This document shows, in pieces, positions 21,255 through 32,898 of a DNA stretch of 64,000 nucleotides. The position numbers and the translations under genes are program-made. The notes under the pieces are model-generated. The model was not told the DNA's origin, did no database searches, and saw only the letters and a program-made list of their open reading frames with translations. Position 1 is the stretch's first letter; each line of letters starts with the position of its first letter. Location: the NCBI RefSeq assembly GCF_030272615.1, contig NC_081406.1:237439922-237503921 (forward strand), given 5' to 3'. The stretch is from Cryptomeria japonica. Its lineage: Eukaryota; Streptophyta; Pinopsida; Cupressales; Cupressaceae.

Positions 21255-22872
21255 CAAACCTTGAGGTAGGCGGGTTTTGCAGAGAAAGAATAGATTAACG
21301 AGTAAGCAGGTTCATCACGATCGAACGACTAGCATTGTTTCGCAAGCCAAAGATGCTTCAAAGTTAGCCTTCGTGAAATGGTGAAATGTTAAAGATCATG
21401 CAAGTTGAGGAGATCGGATGGTCAGCGTTGTTTCGTTATCTGAAGTTGCTCGCCCATTAACCATTATGAAACATTGAAAGATGAGGTGGCAGGTCCAGTG
21501 GCAAGTGAGTTGGTGGGTCTGAGTGATGTGGTGGTGACGTGGCTGACAGGTGGCAGTCCATGAGGCAGTCCATGGTAGACACGTGGTAAAAATGCTAAGG
21601 TGGCAATGAGGTGTTATCTTAGTGGAGCACGAGCGAATCACAGGTCGCCACGTGGCAGGGCGTCAAGAGTAAAAAAGGTGAAAAATCAAAGTTAAATTGC
21701 ATAGTTGAGACTATAGGGAAAAATAAAAAAATTTAAATGATAGAGGTGCATAAAATATTAATTCGCCTAGGGTTAAGTTTTGCCCAAATATAGAAGTATT
21801 ATATACCGACAAAAAGCTCTCAGAACAAGGAGTCCATTTATGAAGTTTGTTTCAACAAAAATTAGATATTTTGAGAGTAGTTTCCATGGGAAGGAGAAAG
21901 GAAAATATTCAGTTGGAGAAAGGGGACACATGACATGTTCTAATGAAATCTGATCTTTTTCCCTCTCCTTCATATTCCCATTTTTTCTCAATTGTAAGGG
22001 TTCTAGAATTTTGGAGGAAGTGCTCCAGATTTCATGGCTTCCAGTTTTGAATTTATTGACCCAAGTTTGTAAAATTCTATGGATCTTTTCAGGGTATAGA
22101 GGTTACATTTCAGTATATTGTAGATTGTTTTCTAGTTGCAGGTTTTACTTATTTTAGGCATGAGTAGATTTCACATAAGATTGTCTCTAGGCATCCATTT
22201 CATTGTTACAAATTGAATCCTCAAGGAGGATGGAATTTGTCGTTTCTAGGAGATTGTTGTGACTATTTTGTAGGTATCCTTCAATTAAGGTTTTAAATTC
22301 TGCACTCAGTCACAAATAATGGAATATGTATCCAAGATTTGATGATTTTGTGAAGGAATTGAGTAATGCATTAGTATAAGGTATTGATGTAGGAATATCT
22401 TGTAAGGAAAATAAATTTGCAGCTATGATTTGCATTTTGCAGTTCTGTGTGTGACTCTGTTGCCCAATGAACAAGGCACTGGTTTTTGAAAGATTTGGGG
22501 ATACTTTCAGATTTACAAATTTAAAGAAAATGTATTTCCCTTTGTGTTTAGGGGTTGTGTTCTTTTCATTCCAAGCCTTGTTTCATCTATTGTTTATACA
22601 TATTTAGCCAATCTGTAGTGTGTTTCTAATTGCTTGGGTTTGTGGAAGTATCTATCTGCTTATTGTTTGATGCTCCCATATGTCTGTAACTGTTGTATTT
22701 AATGCATCAAAAGGGTGTCCCCCCCTAGGTCTAGCAGAACCTGAATTGTAGGAGGATCAATTAGGGTCCTATGTTATGTTGTCCAAGTCCTGATGTGCTC
22801 TATAGATTGAAACTGGCCATTTCATAGAAGGATTGCAGGTGAACTTGGGTTAACCAGATTTCGTGAACAACA

Positions 22873-23152
22873 CGTTGCTTTATTGAGAAGGTACTTCAAT
22901 GGATCGATCCTTGCGACCAACTTAGTTTTATGAGTTAGCATGTAGTGTCGTAATTTCTGCGAAGAAAAGACCACAATGAGACACACGCTTAATTGGTGTG
23001 TAGTTTAGCTCATAGCCTACCAAAGTACGACTAATGTAGTAGATTGCCTTTTCTTTGCCCTCCGCATCTTGTTGCACTAAGAGTTCCCCCAGTGTTGTTG
23101 ATGTAGTTGATATGTAGAGTAATAGGGGTTGTTCTGGAACTGATGGCATCAA
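22873..23152 (-). pseudogene. Element 2 RNase H, first part
   Basis: Residues PLLLYISTTSTTLGELLVQQDAEGKEKAIYYIS (split by the insertion and by a frame change) and GYELNYTPI are the start of the RT-linked RNase H. The frame then shifts and ends at DPLKYLLNKA next to the insertion point at 22872. Confidence 0.8.
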
Positions 23153-23277
23153 GATTCATGGATTCAGAAGATAATCTTTGAGTATCTAAAAAGCCTTTTG
23201 ACAATTATCATCCCATTTGAATTTGATGTTTTTGTGTAGCAAGTGCTAAAAAGGATGACATTTATCTGCAAGTTGTA

Positions 23278-24180
23278 CTATGAATCTTTGTATGGACTGG
23301 AGTCTTCCTTACAAAGATCAAAGTTGACTGATGTTTCTCGATGGTGGATCTCTAGGATTGCCTTGACTTTTGTTGGATCGGCTTCAATTCCTCTTTTTGA
23401 AACAATGAATCCTAGGAGCTTCTCGGAGGTTACTCCAAAGACACATTTCTTGGGGTTTAATCTTACTTTGTATTTTTCCAACCGATCAAAAATGACTGAA
23501 AGTATGTCCAAATGTGTATCTGTGTCAAGAGGTCATCAACATAATCTTCCATAGTTACGTGCATGAGATCATGAAAGATAGTAGTCATGGCTCTTTGATA
23601 TGTAGTGCCTACATTCTTTAGCCCGAAGGGCATGACATTCCAGTAGAAAGTTCCCCAGGGACAAGTAAATGTTGTTTTGTGTTGATCCTCAGATGCGATT
23701 TTTATTTGATTATAGCTAGAGAATCCATCCATCAAAGATAACATCGCATGACCTGCTGTGAGATCTACGATCAGGTCGATATTTGGCAATGGAAAATCAT
23801 CCTTAGGACAAGCTTTGTTGATGTCTCTGAAATTTGTGCATATTCCGATGCTATGATCTAGCTTACTGATAGGTACTAAGTTGGAGATCCTTTCAGGATA
23901 ATCAATTGGGTGTATGAATCCGACATCCAATAGTTTTTCAAGCTCTGCCTTGACTAATAATGCCACTTGTGGATGCATCTTTCTTAATATTTGTTTTCTT
24001 GGTTTTGCCCTCGGTTTAACTATCAAATGATGCATTACTAAATCCGGATCCAGTCCACGCATATCAGCATATGACCATGCAAAATTGATTTGTCGCTCTG
24101 TGAAGAAACTTATGAACTTTGGTCTTTCTTTCTCTGTCAGAGATTGTGCCAGGAATATGTTATGTGGAATTTCTTCTGTA
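23278..24180 (-). pseudogene. Element 2 reverse transcriptase, one frameshift
   Basis: Clear Ty3-type RT: VKAELEKLLDVGFIHPIDYPE, FRDINKACPKDDFPLPNID, LMDGFSSYNQIKIA, the VMPFGLKNVGTTYQRAM helix and the catalytic YVDD at 23532-23543. Just after YVDD the frame shifts, and the connection region continues in another frame (LEKYKVRLNPKKCVFGV, 23440-23511). The catalytic box is intact. Confidence 0.9.
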
Positions 24181-24755
24181 CCAATGTTTGTTTTGATGGT
24201 CTCCTCTACTAACATAGACGATTTTTCTTCATATGATGCCGGGAGAATGTCGAGTCTTCTATCTTCTGGTGCCTCAGAGAGGTTTTCACCCTTAGATAGG
24301 TCCTTTCTTTTTACTTTTTTGAGGTCAGACAGTGCCACAATGTGGTTTTCACCATAAGACCCATGATTTGTTTTTATTTTTACATTTTTGCGACTGGAAG
24401 GCCCAACACCCTCACCAAAATATGCCACGCTATTGAGTTCTATAGTGTATTCTGCCTTATGGTCCCCAAGCGGAAGATCATCTCGTATGCCTAAATAGTC
24501 AATAAAGGCTTCATCGTTTTGGAATGTGTTGAACTGTACAGGTCCTTCATGGTCCCAGTCAATAAGTTGGTGGTGAACAAGGGGAAGACCTTCAATGTTT
24601 TCAAAGTCAGCGGGACTAAGGGTGAAGATGCAGTTATATTCAAGTATGTCGAGGTAGCTGTCAAGGTCATCGTTAGCAATCTCCTCATCTATCTCGATCA
24701 TGAACGAGTCCAAATTGTCATCACTAACAACGCATTTGGGGATGGGTGTCCTCAT
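24181..24755 (-). pseudogene. Element 2 linker between protease and RT
   Basis: The open frame is continuous with the RT (430 codons in all, 23463-24755). It is acidic (EIDEEIANDDLDSYLDILEY) and contains the HQLIDWDHEGPVQFNTFQNDEAF segment that also occurs in element 3. No enzyme domain is recognised. Confidence 0.7.
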
Positions 24756-24926
24756 CCTTCATGATTTTGACCTAGAACCTAGAGGCAAAGACTGTGTGGG
24801 GTCCTCAAGGGTTGTTTCTTGACCAACTTTGATTTTTTTATAAAATTCCTCTTCTTCTATGGGTTCACCTGATTCCTCGAATGTCTCAGTGAGTTCATAG
24901 TCACTGGAGGATTTGTCCGAACCCCA

Positions 24927-25577
24927 TTACCATTCATTAGAGTCGGTAGAATAGCGGTTCTCTTGTTGATCTTTGGAAGATTTGATTTGTAATGCTTCTT
25001 CTGTCTTTCGAGTATTTACCCTGGAGGATATGAAACCAAGCCCTTTCGAGCACTCTTTTTTAAATGTCAATTCTGGTTGCAAAGGCTGAATGATACCTTC
25101 CTTTCTTAAGTCGAGAGGACTTTTACCATCATACCCAAACTTTTGTAAGATCTTGAACCCTTTGCCATATTTTTCACATTGTATGCTGATGTGAGCTTGT
25201 GTACTATCTTTAGGGTCTTTGTAAAGCATTTTGTATAGATCTTCTTCTTCCATTTCACCCCACTTTTGGAAGGTAGTAGGGTCTCATTTGAGTGTAATGA
25301 TAGATACCCATTTAGAAGGATGTGGTCGTCCATATTATTTTGGTGAACTCATGACTTTTCGTAAGCACATGGTTTGGTTCAAAGTGTATTCACCCATGCC
25401 TTTGTCCTGATATTTCCCTTTAAGCTCACCTTGTTTTGATGTTGAAAGTTTTAATGATTTAGGGTTAATGTATGTAGAAGAAGGGATAGCTTTTCTATTA
25501 CTTGGAATGATTGTCTTAGTTTTTGGTCTCAAGTTATTGTAGTATATAAATGAATTAGGATCACCATTAACTGTCAC
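24927..25577 (-). pseudogene. Element 2 G-patch region
   Basis: At about 25075-25170 the segment GKGFKILQKFGYDGKSPLDL, followed by GIIQPLQP, is a G-patch-like nucleic-acid-binding motif as seen between protease and RT in some plant Ty3 elements. The frame changes near 25335 and stops occur at both ends. Confidence 0.7.
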
Positions 25578-25633
25578 TTCAACTTAATTGTGAGGAAACT
25601 TAATGCATTGGTGGTACGTAGATGGGACTGTCC

Positions 25634-26185
25634 TCATCTCATGAATCCAAGGATGTCTAGGACTTGACAAACCACATCCTTTGTAACTGTCCCAACTCTG
25701 AGGGGCAAGGTGACTGTGCCCTTGGATGAACACTCTTCATCATCATATGCTTTGATGGTAATTTTGTTTGTAGCATTCACAACTTTGTTTGAATATCCCA
25801 ATTGTATTATTATGTTCAAAGTACATATATTGAGACCAACTCCTCCATCTATTAGGACTCACTTTATTCGATGTTTGTGTAAGAAGGCTTCAATGTGTAA
25901 AGGTGCATTATGTGGTTGGCTCACAGAGGCGTCGTCAACTTTTGTTAATGTAAGGGAGTGTTGAACGGAAAGGTATCCTACCATGGCTTGAAACTGGTCA
26001 ACATTTAGATCAGTGGGGACCGAAGTGTCTCTCAAAGTTTTGTCAAGAATGGCCTTATGTGCAGGGGATATGCGTAAGAGCTCAAGAATGGAGATAAGCG
26101 CGGGTGTCTTCCCTAATTGTTCTACAAGGTCATACTCAGGTTTGGTTGATGAGGAAGCAATGTTTTTAGCTAGAGCACCTTGCAA
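25634..26185 (-). pseudogene. Element 2 aspartic protease (DGG active site), one stop
   Basis: Leader segment ISILELLRISPAHKAILDKTL (26050-26115), then HRIK, an in-frame TGA near 25859, and VLIDGGVGLNICTLN (25810-25855). The active site is D-G-G, not D-T/S-G, as in element 3. It ends with a predicted fold core [15 protein letters not shown]. Confidence 0.8.
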
Positions 26186-26386
26186 AGTGAATTTACCTCG
26201 ATGAGTTGTAACATTACATTTAGAGGTAGGTTTAGAAGAAGATCCAATGCCTTTTAGGAGAACCTTCGGTCTTTGGGTATAATCTTCAGGTGTTTTGTCC
26301 TTTATAATAATGGTAAAGACAAAATTGTCTATCGGAATGTGATTGACAGTTGAATCATAGTTATAGGATGCTCTGGTATAGTTGGT

Positions 26387-28414
26387 CTACTCATCTGTGG
26401 CTTTAGCTTTTCCCTTGTCATGCTTTGGGAATGGTTCTTTAAGCATCTCATGCTCTTGATTGGATGAGTGTCCTTCAATCTCAATGTCACCTCTATCAAT
26501 AAGGTCTTGTATGATGTTCTTCAGTCGATGACAATTTCCTATTTTATGTCCCTTGCTCTTGTGATATTCGCAGTATTCATCGTCATTCCACCAATTTGGT
26601 TTGAGCTTTGGCTCATATGGAGGCAAATCCGGAATTGTGATTATCTTGTTTGCTACTAGCTTCTTGAAAGCTGACTCAAGTGGTTCTCCCAATGGGGTGT
26701 ACTTCCTTCGTGATCTGGAAGTTGTTCGAGTATTCACTTGATTGTTTGTAGAGCTTGATCTCGAAAGAACGATTTTGGGTCGTACTATATTGGCATCAAC
26801 AACACCATCATTGACTGTGTTCTTGTTTTTATTCCAAAATCTTGGCTTGTCTTTTCCTTTAAAGTCCTCTTTGTTTTCTTTGAATATTTTGGCGATGCCT
26901 TGCTCAATTAGGACCTTCTCTATTGCTAAGCCCTTTTCAATGACATCCTTGAAGGTGGACAAACAATCTTTTCTTAGGTCATAACCAATGTCTTTGTTAA
27001 CATTCTGGGTGAACATCTCTACCATTTGTTTTTGTGGAATTTCACAAGAGCATCTGCTGGCTAGATTTTTCCATCTTTGTAAAAATGATGAAAAAGATTC
27101 TCCATCCTTTTGTTTGGTGTTGCACAAAGTAGTGACTGATATGTCTGTCTCTATGTTGTATGAGAAATGTTGGATAAATGCATCTGCTAAGTCACCTCAT
27201 GACTTAATTCCAGGTGGAAGTTGGGAGAACCATTCCATAGCTTGATCACCTAAGCTTTGTAGGAATAATCTCATCAAATATGTCTCTTCTGCTGCTACCT
27301 CAATGCAAGCTGTGAAAAATTATCTTATATGTGCCTTAGGATCCCCTTTTCCTCTGTACTTATCAAACTTAGGTGTCACAAAGTGTGTAGGAAATGAAGG
27401 CATTGGAATGCTTTTGTCAAATGGATAGGGACATATGTCTCTCATTGTATAAGTTGGTTTTAGTGTATTTAAGTCCTCCATTTTCTTTTGTAAGTCCTTA
27501 ATTTGCTGTTCCAAATTGTTCTTAGGTGGAGATCGACTTCTTAGACCAGCTTGCGCCATGGGGTGGAGGCGGAGCATGTTGCATATATGGATGATACTGA
27601 TCACACACATGTTCATATGGAGGAGGTCTATAATGTGTTGCGTATATGGACCACTTGGTATAGAGTCATGATGAGGAATGTAATGTCTATTTTTTCCATG
27701 TATACCATACTCTACAGGCATGTCATGAGTTTTTTCTAGTTTGTTGCCCCCAAATTTGATGCGGGGTTTCCTTGTGTCCAAATTTTGATCATGCCTTTGG
27801 GTATCCAATTGCTTTGGTGGTTGGTCCTTAGCATTGGTATGCGATTGAGTATATTTTTCTACATAAAACTTCAATAATGGTCTACGAAGGTGAGTATCAT
27901 AACCTAGACCATGTGTATGTGGGACCTCAGGTGTTTGAAATGAAGATGATGGTGATTCGGGCACCATATGTGGTCCTCTATTGCCTCCACTACTAGGCCT
28001 CCTTTGATCCATGTTGAGGTGAGGTTGTTGCAAAGGTTGATTTTCTATTATTTGAGACATGTCAAAATCATAAGGGATCTTGGCTCCACTTTGTGCCATT
28101 ACTTGTAAGAAATATTGTCTATCTCTCCTCATTATTTCCTCAACCAATTGATTAAAATGGGGATCTATAATGGAGTCTTCCACTTCTACTGAATGTATGA
28201 AAAAGTTGTCCATATTGTCATTGTGTGTATCAATGTTGTTTGCAGTGTCTATGTTATCAACATTTGGAATGTTTTTATAAGCATCCATGTTAGGTAATGT
28301 GGTATGATCAAAATTGAAAAAGACATCATTGTCATACTCATAGGCACTCATGTTTGCGGACTCTTGAGCTTCTTTAGCTTCTCTCCTAGATTTTTGGGAA
28401 TGGGTTTCAACCAT
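26387..28414 (-). pseudogene. Element 2 gag, two stops
   Basis: Starts ATG at 28414. The N-terminal 250 residues are Asn/Asp/His-rich and low in complexity. The capsid begins ICPYPFDKSIPMPSFPTHF, then FDKYRGKGDPKAHIR and, after a TAA at 27320, the W-containing capsid core LFLQSLGDQAMEWFSQLP, a TGA in KSxGDLADAF, and CNTKQKDGESFSSFLQRWKN. It ends in a Cys-His box, CEYHKSKGHKIGNCHRLK (26510-26580). Both stops are single substitutions; the frame is otherwise continuous. Confidence 0.85.
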
Positions 28415-30580
28415 GATCTAGGTCTTGACCAAGATGTGTGAGACTAGATGAAAATGGAAAGAGGATGGAAGACCAAGAGTTGGATGGAATGTAAATGAAT
28501 CTGAGGTGTTCTTGCAATGCCCAAAGTGTAAGACCAAGTATGTATGTAGTAGAGTAGGTGTGGCTTCCAAAGAGACGATAGTTTCTCTTGATGAGGTAAG
28601 TTGATGTTGACTCTAAGTAAGACCAAATGAAACCCAAAGGTGATAGACCTTGATGAGGGACCACTTAGCAAAATGTTGTTGTATGTAGTGTGTTGACAAA
28701 GTAAGATGAGGACAAGCAAGTGACCTTTTGACTCAAGTTTAGAAAAATGTGAATGTAATGCAAGATGTAAAGCAATGATGGACTTTGTGAGACCTAGAAA
28801 TAGGATGAATTCTAGATGAAAACCCGGAGAGATAACCTAGGAAGCTCAATAAGTCTAAAACTAGCTGCTCTTGTTTGTTGAATTGTAAATTTTTCCAATT
28901 CTGAACACAAACGTGCCTATATACTTCACAGACGCGGTTAAATGACACAAATGTTGTTGAACACTGCACAGACGCGTTTCTGAGATTTTGTGAATGTAAT
29001 GTTTCTTAAAAGAACACAAACGTGTTTTTGCCCTTCACAGACATGACTAAATGACATAGACGTGTTTCTGTCAGACACAGACGCATTTCTGGAAACTGAG
29101 TGAAATTTTTCCAATTTGTAAAGTTGTTTGTTGTGACCAAATATGAATTTGTTTGACTTTTTTTCGTGACAAGATGACACAATGTTGATGAGGACTCAAT
29201 GTTTGTAAGTGTTTAGACTCAAAATGACTCAAAGAAAAATGTGTTGTTTGATGTAAAAATGTTTTGCATACACTTGAAGACACAAAAGACACAATGTTTT
29301 GATGTTTGATCTTGAATGTTCGAATGTTTAAAAGAAGACAAGCACAATTCTTATGGATGGCTGGGACAATAGTTATTGATCCCACATGGGGTTTCCCCCG
29401 AGGCTACGCTATTCAGAGTGGATACTTAGATGCTTGACCCCACTGGCTCCACCTTCGGCACTCACTTCTCTGAGGCAGCCAAGCATCAGTCCCCATGGAA
29501 AAATCCCCATGGTGAACTTTGTATCTCTACTAAGAACCGTATGTGTGTGGGCCGCTTCAAAGGTCCGACCTCCTGCCCCAACAACTAGAAGGATTTTGGC
29601 TTTCTAAAATAAAAAGGTGCTAGTAAGGGCATCCGCTCGTGTGGCCATACATGTGGCACTTTCAGCTCTGTAAATACAGAAGGCTCCTAGCCGGTAGGGG
29701 TTACACCCTACAACTGATCAAATAAATTTGATCAAACGGGGTTATGGGGAGACATAGTGTCGGTATGAACTAATCAACACACGTTACCCATGGCTGTCAC
29801 CATGGATACAGTTATTTATAGTGGTTCCGAAGAGGTATGTTTTCCTCGCTACCACTTGGGTCATTCTCTTCTCACTAGTAGTCCTAATGACCACATGGGG
29901 AGACAGGCCCTCTAGAGATTAAACAAAAAGAGCCTATTGCTCAAGACACAAAAGACAACACCAATTGAAGTGTTTTCTAGTCTATGAAAACAAGGCACAC
30001 AATAAAGATCAAAAACCCTTGCCAAGATCCTGAAACAAAGATTTGTTAGTAGTTTGGGTTGTTTCAAATGATTACCCCTTCCTGCAAGCAAATGATAGGA
30101 TGATTTGTTTCAAGGACAAGCTACACCATTTTGTTAGCTAGATCACAAGATGTTAGCCCGAAATAAACCAGATCTAAAATCCAAATGACGAAATAAAGCC
30201 TCAAAACTGGATCAAAAACTAAAAAATGCAAGATCTAAAACACTGATGCGATTAAACCTAACTCAGACGCGGCAGAAAATCACAAACATGTCTAAAATCG
30301 TCGCATATGTGCCTAGATCACACATATGCGACTCCCAAATGCAGACATGACTGAGAGGTTCACAGACGCGGTTTGAAAACAAATATGCAACCCTTTAATC
30401 TGGAAAATAAGATAAAATAATGTCGAACACAGACGTGATTACGAAGGTCACATACACGATAGAAAAGAAAAAACATGGTTCCAGGATGCGTAGATGCAGA
30501 AATGTCGAAAGTTTGTCGGAAATGTCAGATCTGCAACTTCAAAAACACAAAATCTACAACAAAAGATGTTAAATGCAAAA
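28415..30580 (-). other. Element 2 untranslated leader
   Basis: 2.2 kb between gag and the primer site without coding domains. It holds the CAGACGCG interspersed motif (28910-29095, 30230-30500) and a less repetitive block at 29370-29900 with hairpins, for example a 20-bp dyad TGATCAAAT-AA-ATTTGATCA at 29715-29734. Confidence 0.6.
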
Positions 30581-30603
30581 GGGACCCACCGGGCGTGCCA
30601 AAA
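30581..30603 (-). other. Element 2 primer binding site candidate
   Basis: Minus strand TTTTGGCACGCCCGGTGGGT, directly beside the LTR end. TGGCRYGCCC..GTGGG resembles the non-Met primer sites used by Tat/Athila elements; the tRNA is not identified here. Confidence 0.6.
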
Positions 30604-30944
30604 TGTTTATGGTAAAAATGGAAACAACAATATTGAAAGACTAAATGAATTCAACCACAAAACCCTAGCCTAACAACAACAAAGATCCACCATAACATAT
30701 GAAGATTACCTAAGACAATGCAAATCAAATAAAATCACAAAGATTATACCATCACATGTCTAATAGGGTTTGGATCTCCATTCTTCCTATCTCCATTGAT
30801 CTTGCTTGATATATTTGCTCTCAGATTTTATGTGTGCAGAAGAGATCAACAAAGAACGGAAATGTGGTTGCAAGTAGGCTTGATCGCATATGAAAGTTCG
30901 AAAGTGTAGCTGGGGCTTGATAATGAAGGAAGCATCTCTTTATA
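30604..30944 (-). repeat. Element 2 5' LTR, truncated
   Basis: Matches 11141-11480 nearly perfectly and stops abruptly after GGAAGCATCTCTTTATA. The remaining about 425 bp of the LTR, including its start, are missing, so the element was cut at this end. Confidence 0.85.
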
Positions 30945-32898
30945 ACAACTCCTTCCAGCTTATTATTAAGTTTGAACTCTTGAAAAATAATTTATTCATT
31001 TTTTTTGTTACATTATTTTTTGTTGTTTTGGTAAAGCAATGCCTCTAAACCCTGCATCGATTTTATTGGTGGCTTTGGGGGAATTTTGTGTTTTAAGGGA
31101 ATCTCATTTTTGAAATAAGCCTACTTATTAGGATTTTATTTTTGAACTATGACATATGTTCTTTGATATTGTTTATTTTTGGGAGAATTTATAATTATAA
31201 AAAAAATTAAAACTAAATTTGTGTATATTTTTATTTCAATTTAGGGTTTTCCCTTTTCCTATAGTACTCAACATAGAAAGGTCTTCCATATCAACATGTT
31301 CATTGTAGTAAAAAACAACAATAACTCTATAGGAGAATGGTTGGCATAGTGTACTTGTGTGGCTAGTAAAAATATTTATGAATCCTTTCTTAGGCTATGA
31401 AACTTTATTAGTGTCTAAAACAAATTCATCCACTTTTCTACTCATTATTTATTCCATCCATGTGTTTATCATTCACATTCTTCATTCATCTCATGCTTGT
31501 AATCAGGAGCATTTTATGCATGCACTTCATTGCAAAGTATGTAACTGATGAACATTTATTTCTCATTTTACTTCAAATTTATATTAATAATTTAAATTTA
31601 ATAATATTTTGAAGGAGTATTCAGAATTTTTTAAAAGTGTTTAAAGTTAGAATATTTTAAATAGATTTGTTCTATTGAAAGTTAAACTAGAGCATATAGA
31701 TATATACAATTTTTTTGTATTGTATATATAATATAGGTTACATACTTGAGGGATTGTGTAATGAAGGAGAAGGTGACTTATGAATTTTAAGTAGTTAAGT
31801 CACATAATCTTCTTTCAGTACCTACAGGAAATAACTCCTTTGCCAACATGCATCTAGGGATACCATGACATTGTCATAGAATTGGATGCTTCTATATGGT
31901 CATGGTGTGATATACCAAAATCAATAAAATAAATTGGACATTGGATCATTATCGTATTTCTTATCTAGTCCATGTATATAAACCTAAAATGGGGGCCAAT
32001 TATCTTGATTTTATCTATAATTTTTGTGTGTGGGTTGGTCTCATATAAATAAGTCTATTCAATCTCTGCTACTTAATACATTTCTATAATATTCTATTTT
32101 TCTATGCTATCATCCTATTTGTTTCACTTAGCCCTAGTGACCTTGCATATTCAAGCTTCTGATTTGTTTGAACTCCATTCTTTATATTGCAATTTTTTGA
32201 AAATAATTTAGAAAGATGCATTTAGATAATTTGACTTGCATTATATAATTTATTGTTTTTATCTTGGATTAGTATGAGTAACAATATCTAGATTCTTCTC
32301 TACCTCAAAAAATATAGATCCATTCCCATTGTAGAGAATAATTAGTGTGAAGATGGAATATGAGATTTTCATTGTAGATAATAATGAGCGCAAAGATCGA
32401 ATATGATATTTTCAAAATTCATTAACATGTAAAAGATAATGTGTTGGAATTTGAAGCATCCAACTCATGCTGCTATTCACTGACCATTCTCAATAACTCC
32501 AAATTTAATTTTAATTTCTTTTATCTTTTCTCTTTGTGTCCCGCCAATACTTAGTAGGAACTACACTATAGTGCAACCCTTTCTTATTAGAATTCCCATT
32601 TGACAAATAGCAAAATTTTGGATTTTTATTAAAAATGTAAGCAAGTTGTAAGTTTTTGATGCTAAAAGTACCTAATAAATATTCATTAACATTTTTGTTC
32701 AGATTTACATGCTTGTTAAAAATAGGAAAGTAATTGAATTAGTATTCAAAATTTTGGAAGTGTATATTGATGTCTTTTATTTATTTATGAATTGCACTTC
32801 GAGGACAAATGAAATTAGTAAGTTTATGCTGGAAATGTGGTCTTCCACCCGCAAGAGGGAAAACACTTCAAACACACTAATGAAGCATTGCATTAGAT
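30945..32898. other. AT-rich intergenic DNA
   Basis: Nothing coding recognised. Long A and T runs throughout. Confidence 0.5.

Larger units (their letters stand above)
18719..22872 (+). mobile_element. 4154-bp solo-LTR-like insertion inside element 2 pol
   Basis: Ends are TGTTG (18719) and CAACA (22872), a perfect 5-bp inverted pair of LTR type. It is flanked by CCTTG (18714-18718) and CGTTG (22873-22877), a 5-bp target duplication with one mismatch, and removing it rejoins the RNase H frame. Inside I found no pol, primer site or second LTR. A TATA-like CATATATACAC lies at 21244-21254, so one reading is a single giant LTR with about 2.5 kb of U3. A receptor-kinase fragment lies in that part. 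Strand is set by the kinase and TATA orientation and is tentative. Confidence 0.65.
11141..30944 (-). mobile_element. Element 2: Tat-type Ty3/gypsy retrotransposon with antisense extra ORF
   Basis: Minus-strand order: truncated 5' LTR (30604-30944), primer site, long leader, gag, protease with DGG active site, G-patch, RT, RNase H, second RNase H, integrase, long 3' noncoding region with an antisense plant-mobile-domain ORF and tandem repeats, polypurine tract, 3' LTR (11141-11906). Two consecutive RNase H domains before integrase, and extra ORFs in the 3' region, are known hallmarks of the Tat lineage. A 4154-bp foreign insertion (18719-22872) splits the first RNase H. Without it the remaining element is about 15.6 kb. 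Confidence 0.9.

Noticed and set aside
18719..22872. DNA transposon reading of the 4.1-kb insertion
   Set aside because: Terminal inverted identity is only 5 bp (TGTTG/CAACA) and the target duplication is 5 bp, which fits LTR integration better than hAT, Mutator, CACTA or Harbinger rules.
29386..29607. Plus-strand ORF in the leader of element 2 as an rRNA- or organelle-derived gene
   Set aside because: The block looks structured but I could not match it to rRNA, tRNA or plastid sequence by eye; kept only as a finding.
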